From: Plumapathes pennacea
Lineage: Eukaryota > Cnidaria > Anthozoa > Antipatharia > Myriopathidae
Length of the DNA stretch: 64,000 nucleotides
Direction of reading: 5' to 3'
NCBI GenBank assembly: GCA_964036295.1
Contig: OZ038463.1
Location: 20,695,069-20,759,068, forward strand
Shown here: one piece after another, positions 11,871-21,360 of the stretch
Layout of the letters: each line of letters opens with the position of its first letter
How positions within the stretch are numbered: the stretch's first letter is position 1
Notes under the pieces: generated by a model
The model's input: only the letters and a program-made list of their open reading frames with translations
Told to the model about the DNA's origin: nothing
The model's database searches: none
Made by a program: the position numbers and the translations under genes

Positions 11871-14760
11871 GTGAACAAAGTAAATAGACGTGTCTTACCT
11901 GCCCTTGAGCTATCGGCTGGCCTTCAGCACTATTTTACATGTAGCTTATCTTCAGTCCTCCTGCTATTCAACGGGTTGTCAGGGTTAGCCCATCCACGGC
12001 TAGGCAGATGTTGTTGCCTCTGGAAGCGCCGTTCTTCAACATGTAACCCCTGCTTCAAGGTCAACATTGATCAAAGCGCTCCGGAAAGTCTTGACGTTCG
12101 GGGATTCCCTCGCAGCTGCTGGTAAATTATTCCAAAGTCTACCAGTTAAATAAGTAAAAGACTTGTGTTTCCATTCTAAGTTGAAACGTGGCTGAGCTAA
12201 TTTTGATCCTGTACCCCTTAAGTTGTAACGTGTTGTTTTGGATTTGAAAAAGTCACTAATGTATTGAGGTCCTTGTTCTTTGATACATTTATAAAGTAAA
12301 ACTAAAGACTGGTGATATCTGCGTTGCGCGAGAGATCTAATGTTAACCATAGCTAGTAAATGTTCGTACGGTTCAGACTTTGCAGTGCCAAATAGTGACC
12401 TTAGAATGTAAGAATTAGCGTCCTCCAGCCTTTTTGCTTGAATTTTCCCGAGTCCAATGAGTAGAGGACCACAATACTCGAGGTGAGGAAGGATAAATGC
12501 CTTGTATAGTCCTATCATAGTCTTTAATGGTACAAAACGACGGATTCTGCGGAGTGCAGCAGACTTTGCGTATGCCTTCTTGAGCTGCTCTGTGATGTGC
12601 TCCTTAAATGTTAATTTAGTATCCATAGTTACTCCCAGAATTTTTAGAGTGTCTGTTAGTTCGATGTGCGAATTTTTCAAAAAGAAATCGAATCTGTACT
12701 TGGACGGACCAATAACGATAGTCTAATTTTTTGTTTCGTTGATTTGTAAAAAGTTGTGCTCAAACCAGGCAGATAGAGATTGCAGGTTGTCGTTGATCAG
12801 GAATTCAAGAACTACAGGGGATACATCTGATGCGTATCCGGTAGTGTCATCAGCATAAAGTCTGAGAGATACGTTGGAGACGAAGTAATTAAGGTCGTTA
12901 ATGAAAAAGTTAAACAACAGTGGGCCTAGTAGAGATCCCTGAGTAACTCCAGCAGTTACTAACCTCCAGTCGGAATACTCTCCTTGAACCTTTACTTGTT
13001 GTCGGCGGTCGCATAAGTAGGCCTTCATCAAGTTTGTTGCAGAGTTGGAGAATCCGTACGCCTGGAAGTAGAGGCTTCATCTTCCTCCAGAACTCGCCGT
13101 GATGTTTTGCCTTGGTTGAGGCGTCGCAGCAAAATGACTTGATACCCCTGCGTTTCAAGGATGTAACTTTCTTTCGTTGTCGCTTGAAAGCATTCCATGA
13201 TTGTGAAGTTGGATTGCGTTTATGCAGTTTGTACAGTTTGTTTCTATGTGATATATGGGGCTGGATTTCAGGAGTAATCCATGGAAGTTGATCACCGCGT
13301 ATTTGTTTCTTTTTAATTGGTGCATGTTTGTCAAGTATGTCTTTGTAGAGGGAGGACCAGTGGTCCCAAATGCCGTCAACGTCTTCGTATACAAAAGCTG
13401 TGTCCCAGGGGACATAATTTAGATCGGCCAGGAATGCGGCATTGTTGAAATTCTTCATACTTCTGTATTCAATGTAGCGCGGCTTGGGCCTTGAGAGCTT
13501 GTTTTTCCTAATAGTGTAAATTAAGTCGTGGTCACTGACCCCAAGGTGTAAAGTGCCGGTTGTTGCATACCGCTCTTTGTGACTCGTAAAAATAACGTCG
13601 ATGAATGTCTTTGTTGTTTCAGTGATGCGTGTTGGCTGTGAAATTTGGTTCTCGAGACAATATATCCTGCAAAAGTCCGTCAGATTCTTGTTCGGTTCTT
13701 TCCCATCTTCGTTTTTGTCCATCATGTCCATGTTGAAGTCACCTAGTAGAAGCAGATCTTTCCTTGTCCTGTACATGGTTTCGATAGAACTTGATAGCGC
13801 ATCAATAAAGACAGATTCTTTGCACTTTCCCGGAGACCTGTAGCATGCACACACAAGAAGTCGGCTGTGGTTTCAGTCTTCAACATCTAGGCATATCGAC
13901 TCGACATTGCTCGGTTCTAGTTTACGTCTCCTGTATGTCTTCATGTCTGCGCGTATAAACGCGAGAAGGCCCCCAGCACTTTTTTTTCCGATCTTTTCGA
14001 ATTATACGAAACCCAGGGCACGTCAGAAAGGCATCGGATACGGTGTTGTCAACCTTTGTTTCGGCAATAAATAAAATGTCAAACATGCTCCTGTTTAGCA
14101 TTTCCTGTACTTCGTCAAATTTGTTAAGGATACTATTTATGTTCAAGTAGGCTATTTTTACATTTGATTTGCAGTATCCAGTGATGTTTGAGTCGTACCA
14201 GTCGAGTGAGTCTTCACACGCTTGAACGCAGTCGCTGAGATGGTCAATGTCAACCTCGGGCAAGAAAAAGGAATCGCTGAGGTTAGGCAAGGCACAGCGA
14301 TGGCACTCCCAGTCAATGTCCGGGTGTCTAAGGTAGTACTGAAACCCTGTTTGGGATAGTTGCAGGCATGTCGCGTGATTCCAGGAGTCGCAGTGTGCAC
14401 ACAAGATGGCGTCTTGTTTGTTGGTGACCTTCCTTCCACATTCGCCGCAAGGATATTTGACATGATTCTTCCTTCTAGGACCTGGGTTAGGTGACACGTC
14501 GCCACAGACCATTAAAGTTCGCTCGAGATTGAAGGAGCCAATTCCATTAGAGGTGTAAAGAGTCCTGCTGAGTAGAAATTTCTTCTTTCGTAGCCGGAGC
14601 GTAACATTGAAGGTCCCAGCTCGGACAACCAAAGTTGCTGATGAGAATGGAAGTAGTTTACCGCCACCCTGAGTTGACATGAACCCAAATCTCTCTCCTG
14701 TAAACGCGTTGTGTTCATTTGGAATCGTCGTGATTAGTATAGACAGGAGTAAACGCGAAT
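11870..14760 (-). mobile_element. CR1/L2-type LINE, internally deleted
   Basis: A minus-strand non-LTR retrotransposon. From 14680 downward it carries a short N-terminal region with a 2A-like motif, a PHD-type zinc finger, an AP endonuclease, part of a reverse transcriptase with its YADD box, and the usual thumb/C-terminal region ending at 12036. About 165 bp of 3' non-coding sequence follows to 11870. The outer limits are estimates because no target duplication was found. The copy cannot be autonomous: see the coding entry for its breaks. Confidence 0.8.
12036..14680 (-). pseudogene. LINE polyprotein (PHD finger, AP endonuclease, reverse transcriptase), broken
   Basis: The frame from 14680 to 13922 holds a motif DVSPNPGP (residues 61-68), a Cys4-His-Cys3 PHD-type finger (C78, C81, C94, C97, H102, C105, C126, C129) and the endonuclease start (NINS at about 178, AET at about 204). 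An indel in the eight-T run at 13981-13988 shifts the frame, and a TGA near 13874 interrupts the next part. The endonuclease resumes at 13854 with GDFNMD and SDHDLI, the usual catalytic Asp/Asn and Asp-His boxes. At about 13050 the DNA jumps from the post-endonuclease linker (WRKMKPLLPG) straight to the RT segment before motif GVTQGSLLGPLLF, so the RT fingers are missing. YADD is present near 12845-12860. One in-frame TAG at 12723 separates the palm from the thumb region (12036-12680). Confidence 0.85.
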
Positions 14761-14812
14761 ATAGTGAGGAGCGGGCTGCGGGCTGTTTCTACAGGCTGTT
14801 TCTCCGGACGTT

Positions 14813-15355
14813 TCATTGTGACGTCGGGAAGCAGCTTGTTCTCAATCGGCTTGCATGCGCTGTTTTCTTTACTGAGCTGTTTGGCTTGGGCTCGCTTCTG
14901 CATATGATGCTCCGGGCGCCTGTAGTAGTGCGCCGTTCTCTTTCCTGGTTTGTCTCCTGAACTCGTTTCTGCTTGTAACGCTCTCGGTCTCGCCGCTTGT
15001 CTAACGAGTTCGTCTTAGTCTGTCTTGCTCTCTTCGTTTTTGAAGACGAACTTGTTTCTTCTCGTGAGAATGTTTCGTTTGATTCTTTGCTTGATTCATA
15101 CACTACGTAGTTCGACAAGAGTGCAAAAAACTCATTCAATCTCCTGTCGTGTCCGTTGCTTCGCAACGGACTACCAGAACACCATGTGATCAAAAGTCGG
15201 TCCGTGAAATACAGACATTTCAACATGAGATTCCGGGTTGAGGTCAGGAGAGGAAAGAGCCTGGGAACGAGGTTAGAGATTATGTTCCGATGTTTTTTAC
15301 TCAGGAAACCCCGCGTAGCGGGGACGTGATTCTGTTCCGATGTTTTACCCAGCAA
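14813..15355 (-). CDS. Charged R/E/K-rich ORF, unrecognised
   Basis: A 180-codon open frame. Its middle (residues about 105-145) is a highly charged run with KRRDRERYKQKR and NQERERR segments, predicted to be helical. Similar charged runs precede the helicase domain in many cnidarian Helitron proteins, and a comparable degraded run is read on the plus strand at 45410-45650. The N-terminal part overlaps the hairpin repeats at 15151-15371, so only residues after about 90 look protein-like. A chance frame over repeats is quite possible. Confidence 0.2.
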   Translation of the reverse strand: MLGKTSEQNHVPATRGFLSKKHRNIISNLVPRLFPLLTSTRNLMLKCLYFTDRLLITWCSGSPLRSNGHDRRLNEFFALLSNYVVYESSKESNETFSREETSSSSKTKRARQTKTNSLDKRRDRERYKQKRVQETNQERERRTTTGARSIICRSEPKPNSSVKKTAHASRLRTSCFPTSQ

Positions 15356-15442
15356 TCCCCGCTGCGCGGGGAGGTCGGTCCGTGAAATACAGACATTTCA
15401 AAACGACATGGTGTTCAGATTAGTACCCACGCAGGGCGTGGG
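15151..15442. repeat. Cluster of short GC-rich perfect hairpins
   Basis: Four hairpins sit within 300 bp: GTCCGTTGC-TTC-GCAACGGAC (15151-15171), CCCCGC-GTA-GCGGGG (15309-15324), CCCCGC-TGC-GCGGGG (15357-15371) and CCCACGC-AGG-GCGTGGG (15426-15442). Between them a 27 bp word containing GTGAAATACAGACATTTCAA occurs twice (from 15196 and 15374), as does TGTTCCGATGTTTT. The last hairpin with its flank (ACATGGTGTTCAGATTAGTA) recurs at 57771-57810. Confidence 0.8.
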
Positions 15443-15449
15443 AATAAGC

Positions 15450-16157
15450 CCCGCTTTGCTGCCTTATGCTACGTTTACACTGTATCGGATAGGTTTCCGA
15501 AGCGCCACAAAAATGTACCGGATAGGCCTCGCCTTCAGTTTACATTGAAGCGTTTTTTTAAAACAAAACGCTGTTGCTCCGCTCCGCTTTTGAAAGTGGT
15601 ACAGACACGCATCGGACAGGAAAAAGCTAGCAGAACAAACTAGTAAAGCAAACTAGCAGAACAACTAGAGCAATCATTTTGAGACCCTCATCAATTCAAA
15701 ATATGACCACAAATGCTGCACAATTTTGACCTTGAATTACAGCTGTACAAGCAAGATAAAGTCGTACAAGAGAGCATAAAAAACCATGCACTTTAGATTT
15801 TAAAGGCTTAAATGGCTTTAAAGTCATTATGTAGCATATGCATCAAGTGCATCTATAATATTTATTGACAGAAATGTGTTGATAGAAGCGGTGTACCGTT
15901 TTATAAATGTATCAAACTGGAACTGCAGAACTCTCCGGAATTTACATATTGTGCATACACACATAGAATGAACTCTCTCCGTTCATTGCATTACAACTTT
16001 TGAGTCCTCCTGTCCAAAAAAGAACCCTGCAAACCATTATTTTGTTTGTGAAGAAATGGACCAAAGTTGAACTATCTGTGGACCTTGTTCGTTTTGAGTG
16101 ATCACAAGTAAGAGTATACACATTTGGATTAGTGCAGTCTCAATTTGATACATAGAT
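15450..16157. other. No recognisable gene
   Basis: Nothing supportable is seen on either strand in this 700 bp. Confidence 0.4.
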
Positions 16158-17483
16158 CCTATTAACCGAGCGCGCGGTCCGTACAGTAAGTTATGGATCC
16201 TCGTTTTTTTCGTCGCCTTATGGCCCGAGCGCGCTTCGCGCGAGGGCCATAAGGCGACGAAAAAAACGAGGATCCATAACTTACGGTACGGACCAAGCAA
16301 ACGAGGTTAATAAGATATTTATTATATGGCTTTAGATCTTTCGGCAAACACAAAACAAGGCCCCAACGAGTACTCGTCTCATTCATTCAACAACATCAAT
16401 CGCGATCAGGCATGAATTACGCACGTTTGTTTTCACAACAAATTCAGTTAACAGCTTACAATTCTACCTATTTGAAAATCTTGAAAGAAAATAAGCGTCT
16501 GTCTAACCAACTGCCTAGATAAATACTAATTTGTTCTGAGCTGAATGAAATCAAACAACGACACTGCAGTGAACTTTATTCGGTGAACGACTCGAACGCG
16601 CCCTTGCTCGCTCATTAAAGATTTAAAAAAAACTGCAGTCTTATCTCTTTCCAGAAGAAACTGCTTTGTAACTCAGAGTATTTTTTATTCTTTTGAATAA
16701 GTTTCTTACACGTACAATAATGTAGAAGGCAAAATGGCACTAAAAGAAAATCATTTCATCACAAACTGCGACCAACACATCGTTGAAAGTTATATTATTC
16801 AAAACTCACCGCTTAATTTTCCTGCCTCCTCGTGGAGCGTTTAGGTTTCTTCCAGCAAAATAAACGTCCTCAAATCACCACGGCGTTTTTGTCCCAGTCA
16901 GTGATTTCGAAATACAGAGTTCTCGTGCATTTTGAAAAATTTATTTACAGTCTTCACAGTGTGCCATGACGAGGTGACATGTCTGCAAAACTTGATTCTT
17001 GCACGGTTTTAGTCATAACTGTTCACGGTGATTGTTCGCTTTCCACCTTTAGAGTAGGCTTTCTTCCTGGGAAGTGTGCAAATTTTAACACAGAAGTGAA
17101 ACAACCCTCCACTCTGCAGCGCTTGTTGTCAATGACGGCTGAGGTCGCAAGCAATTTTTTCCTCGGATGTTTTCCTTCTTCGTAACGGTCATTTTCCAAG
17201 ATTGTAAGCTTTCCCCGATCATCATAACTTAACAGTGAGTATCCGGAACGTTTAAACTTCCCATTGCACTTCTGGGCCTTTTATGACAAACGTTTAGCAA
17301 CTTTTCGAGCAACCATTTGCGATCCACATGCGCAAACTGATTTTGCGGTCCGTACATTAAGTTATGGACCGGTAAAATTGACCAATCAGAACGTGCGTAA
17401 AATCAATTTGCGGTCCGTACAGGAAAGTATGGACCGGTAAATTAACCAATCGTAGCGTGCGTAGTATCAGTGCCATATAATAA
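16158..17483. mobile_element. Palindrome-ended repeat, copy 1 (inverted copy at 46859-48115)
   Basis: The left end is a ~155 bp near-perfect palindrome (16158-16313: CCGAGCGCGCGGTCCGTACAG ... complement). The right end has the words GCGGTCCGTACA and GGACCGGTAAA and finishes with GCCATATAATAA. The whole 1.3 kb is present inverted at 46859-48115, collinear and nearly identical except that the loop of the hairpin is shorter there. A more divergent relative fills 26702-27812. No transposase is encoded. I infer a non-autonomous DNA transposon with a terminal hairpin; superfamily unknown. Confidence 0.8.
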
Positions 17484-19190
17484 ATTATTTTACTAACGTG
17501 CATGCGTCTTGCAAGATGAATATAATACAAGTACATTGCATGTACTGTACCATGATTATTTTAAAGCCATTGTGACTTCAATACCTAAATTGCTGTCAGG
17601 TTTCTTTTATACGATTCCCCTGCATAGATGTATCATGTGGATATTAAATGTGCCTGCATTTCAAGCTCCAAAGCAAATTGTAGAATTTGCGAATGATAAT
17701 TTAATTAATTATATTGATCAAGGTCTCCAAATGGTTGTTCTAGTGGTTCTGCTTCACCATGCATTGTTGTCTTGAAGATACGAGAGAATCTTTCTATGCC
17801 TACTTTATGAGTCTATTTTAATCAGGTCATATGGCATGCCTATATTTTCTAATAGTTTCCTTATTATTTCTCACTATATTCTTTCACAAAACTGCTGTTC
17901 TTTTTCTACCAGAAGTAGTGCCTACATATCCCTGGATCATTGCTAATATTTGTGGCTAAACATTGATCAGATCATTTTACAAAGTTAAAAACATCTACAG
18001 TTGCACTCAGCTTTGGAGTTCTTCTGGGAAAGTCTTCTTTTCCTGCATTTGGAGTTTTTCTGCAAAATATGCTTGTATATTTAACAACGCAAATTAATTT
18101 GAAGTGGTTTAAATATAACATATATTATTGCACATGTTCACCACCCCATATTTAAAAGTTCAGACACTTCAAGATCTAAATTGTGTCAGTTTAAATTCTA
18201 TCCTACTTTTCTGCAGATTCAGAAAGGGAATATACAGTCTGTTCTGTCTTGAAAATTCACAAACACATACATATTTGCAATACTAGAACATCCGGTGACA
18301 CTTCTCAGAGTCACCAGCTAGCATTGAATATGTTTTTGAACGAACACATTTAAAGAAGTTCCTGAAGCTGTGTTTCCAACGGACCTACCCGGCACGGTTT
18401 TACTTTATACTACAGTGAAACAGTTCCAAATAGCAGTAAACGCGTACTTCATCAAAACAAACAAATATGATGCAACAAATCTCATTCATGTGTGTTTTGG
18501 TTGACGATTACATGCACATTGCAGTTCAGACAGTCCATTATAAACATCTGTATTATGACCAAGATTCTGGTACAAGAAACAAAAGCGACCTCATAGCTCA
18601 CCTATATTTTGGGTGTACTATGCAGTATGCTTTCCTCGATATCTTGATATGTTCTTCATTTGTCCGGCTAATACTCAACTTGAAGATGGTTACCTCTTTA
18701 TCTTGTTTTTGGTTACCTCTTTATTTTGTTCATTATCCGAATTCTGTAGATGAGTTTACCGTGATCTTAGAGGAATGAAAAGCGGCAAGCTGTTTACGTT
18801 ATAGCCGCGAAAGGCGAACGAATGAGGCTGAAACTCGCATACTCTTGTTAAATTGAAGTGGGAAATCTGCTGCAGCCAACTCAGTGTTGAATTCAAAGCA
18901 ACCAAGTTTGTATATCTCGAGCTCTCAGGCATTGTAGGGGCTGTACTTAGAAAAACAGCATCTGGGTATCTGCACATTCGTACAACCTGAACTTCCATGT
19001 GTGGGTTGGACTATGAAGAACCTAAATATTCAGACTTTGCCTTCGACAGACTTGCAGACTCAAGTAAGTTTTCAGCACAACATTACAGTCGCGTTACAGC
19101 CTCGTAATATTAGAGCGAACCAAAATACGCACCTTCCGCCATCTTCATGTCGCAGCGACTCACGTCACGTGACTGAAAGGGCGCGAAACC
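17484..19190. other. No recognisable gene
   Basis: Frames of 80-100 codons exist but have AT-driven composition and no domain or splice structure I can support. Confidence 0.4.
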
Positions 19191-19194
19191 AGTT

Positions 19195-19410
19195 CTACTC
19201 TGAGGTGGAGTGACCTATGCTCCGAAATCATAGTATAAATAACTCCAAACATTTAACTCCAAAAAGGGGAGTATTATTAACTCCCTCTTAGTAACTTCTA
19301 ATCCGCGGTGGGTTGAAAAGTGGCAACTCCGAAATTAGAGTTAAAACAACTCAAACGAAATATCTCCACTCTTCGGAGTTATTTTAACTCCCACAGTGGG
19401 GTGAATATAA
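19195..19410. repeat. AACTCC / GGAGTT short-word array
   Basis: About ten copies of AACTCC or its complement GGAGTT occur within ~210 bp in both orientations, resembling the subterminal arrays of transposons 1-3 but without identified termini. Confidence 0.55.
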
Positions 19411-20180
19411 GTCTCTCAAAATAACAGTGTTCACAGTCATTACACCTGGTGGACTCCGGCAGGCGCACATCAGATCTTAGTTTCCCCAAAATAAACCTCC
19501 CGTACGCCACCCTTTTTGGGCTAAGAGTGGCCAAAACAATCCGTATCCTCTCTCCGTGGAAAAGTAAGAGCCAAGTATCCTTGCCTCGTTGGGAAATTTA
19601 GCAGTCGGGGCAGACTAGCTATACCCCACCTTCTTAGAGAAATATTGTCAAATTTCGATTTTTCACTTTTCGTATTGACGAAAATTCAAAATTGATCTTC
19701 TGTTAATTCGGATGACGAAAAGTTTGCGTCCGTTTTTTGTCGTTTGTCAACGGATGGAAAAGGAGTAGATTTCCAATCTCAAACAAATGTTAGCCTGGTC
19801 AGGACGTCTGCACGCAGGCTAACAAATGTCTGAAAAAGAAATCGAAACTAAATTCAATAATTGATTGTTGCGGGGGAAATATACATCCATGCAAAGTCCA
19901 AGAAGATTTTCAAATTTTCGTTTCCGCATAAACGACGGTATAGGAAAACTGGAAACTACATAATCAATTTTCTATTTTGTCTCTTGTTGCTCGCGGGCGT
20001 GGCCCGTCGAGCTTAAAATCACACGGCGTGTCTTTATCGTCATGTTAGTTTTTTTCTGGGTTACGAATCTGCGCACGATGATTGGATCAGATTCTCACGG
20101 GATATGCAATGACGTAATTGACTTCGTTAAACAACTCGAGTGTGGCCAGTGAATTGCTCGGTACTTGTGTGTAAAAGTTA
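19411..20180. other. No recognisable gene
   Basis: No exon, transposon protein or RNA gene recognised. Confidence 0.4.
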
Positions 20181-20451
20181 ACTGCATTTAATCCAAACTC
20201 CACCGTTTGGGTTTGTGGAACACGCAATGATAAACTGGATGTTAGGGAACGATTTTGGCTTGCGTTCTTTTGTTGACAGGCGGAAGCTTTGAGAATTGCC
20301 GTAAACAGATGTTTGATCAGATACCGCTGGGGGATTGCAAATATCTCTGTCGCCGCTAAATATTTAGTCCCGACGAAACTTTCTGTGGCAACACGAAATA
20401 CTTCTGGGAAGAAAACAGGCCGAAAACGGAAACCAAAGCTACGATGAGCTT
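20181..20451 (+). repeat. Direct repeat unit, 5' part (matches 24490-24745)
   Basis: This segment (CAATCCAAACTC through CAGGCC-AAAA-CCAAAGCT) is repeated in direct orientation at about 24490-24745 with roughly 85-90 percent identity. The LTR element at 20452 interrupts this copy; the unit resumes at 23850 and matches 24743-25170. Confidence 0.8.
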
Positions 20452-20616
20452 TGTAACGATATTGGAATACTTATTTCCCGCCACTTGAGTGACGTCACTC
20501 AGACCCGTATGTTGTTTAGTATGCGTGATTTTGATTTTGTATGTGTGAATTTATTAGTTAATAAATTTCCTTCGTGATCTGTGGATCTCGTATTCGCTTC
20601 AAGAGAAATCTTAACA
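20452..20616 (+). repeat. 5' LTR
   Basis: 165 bp, starts TGTAACGATATTGG and ends AGAGAAATCTTAACA. Identical to the 3' LTR. It contains a palindromic TGACGTCA (CRE-type) site at 20490-20497 and an AATAAA at 20560-20565, consistent with promoter and polyadenylation roles. Confidence 0.95.
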
Positions 20617-20630
20617 TGGTGGCAGCGGTA
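20617..20630 (+). other. Primer binding site
   Basis: TGGTGGCAGCGGTA follows the 5' LTR directly. TGG pairs with the CCA end of the tRNA primer. Which tRNA is used cannot be decided from the sequence. Confidence 0.8.
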
Positions 20631-20748
20631 AAACGAATATACAGAGGAAAGAACTGACAGAGAAACCTCACTGCGGAAAACTCTAAACAGGAGAGATCTT
20701 CCGAAAATATTGCTGAAACGCACGGCGACCTGATCACAAGATCTACCG

Positions 20749-21360
20749 ATGAGTACGAACGAAAGTTCGGCGTCTACATCGTCAAGCCAGCCACATTTGC
20801 CGGGTGGACCTTTTCCTCACATTAAACCTCCACAACCGCTTGTTCTCTCAAACTGTACGCCGAAAGAATGGAAGATTTGGAAACAGTTATGGACTAACTA
20901 CGCGGTGGTCGCCAATATCACTGCTCGAGATGACCAATATCAGAAGGCGCTATTCCTGTGCACAATCGGGAGAGAAGGCCTCGAAATCTACAATGCATTC
21001 CAATACGAAACAGGACAAGACCGCGATAAAGTTGCAACAATAATCAGCAAGTTCGATCAATACTTCATGGGCGACGTTAATGAGACATACGAACGCTTCA
21101 AGTTTAACCAGCGCAACCAGGAGGAGAGCGAGAACTTCGACGCTTACTTAACCGAACTGAGAAACATGATGAAGACATGCAATTTCTGCGAGTGCTTAAC
21201 TGACTCCCTTCTACGCGACCGCATTGTCCTTGGAATACGGGACGACCAAACAAGAAAACGCCTCTTACAAGAACGTAAACTCGACATCAAGAAATGCATC
21301 GACATATGTAAGAGTGGCGAAGCAGCATCCACAGATCACGAAGGAGCGACAGAAATTTGA
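20749..21360 (+). CDS. gag, capsid part only, truncated
   Basis: 203 codons from ATG 20749. After a Ser/Pro-rich leader comes a Ty3/gypsy-type capsid region: a WKIWKQLWTNY segment near residues 42-52, a central helical block, and FDAYLTELRNM near 134-144. Gag packages the element RNA into cytoplasmic particles. Retrotransposon Gags of this kind continue into CCHC zinc knuckles, but here the frame leaves gag sequence near 21330-21345 and its last ~10 codons read through pol-derived DNA in the wrong frame to the TGA at 21358. The start is the first ATG after the primer site and is 130 bp downstream of the LTR. Confidence 0.85.
   Translation: MSTNESSASTSSSQPHLPGGPFPHIKPPQPLVLSNCTPKEWKIWKQLWTNYAVVANITARDDQYQKALFLCTIGREGLEIYNAFQYETGQDRDKVATIISKFDQYFMGDVNETYERFKFNQRNQEESENFDAYLTELRNMMKTCNFCECLTDSLLRDRIVLGIRDDQTRKRLLQERKLDIKKCIDICKSGEAASTDHEGATEI

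Noticed and set aside
12502..13843. Plus-strand frames over the LINE
   Set aside because: Shadows of the minus-strand endonuclease and RT.
16979..17185. 68-codon plus frame, and 47068-47253, as coding sequence
   Set aside because: They lie inside the palindrome-ended repeat; the two copies do not preserve one common long frame.
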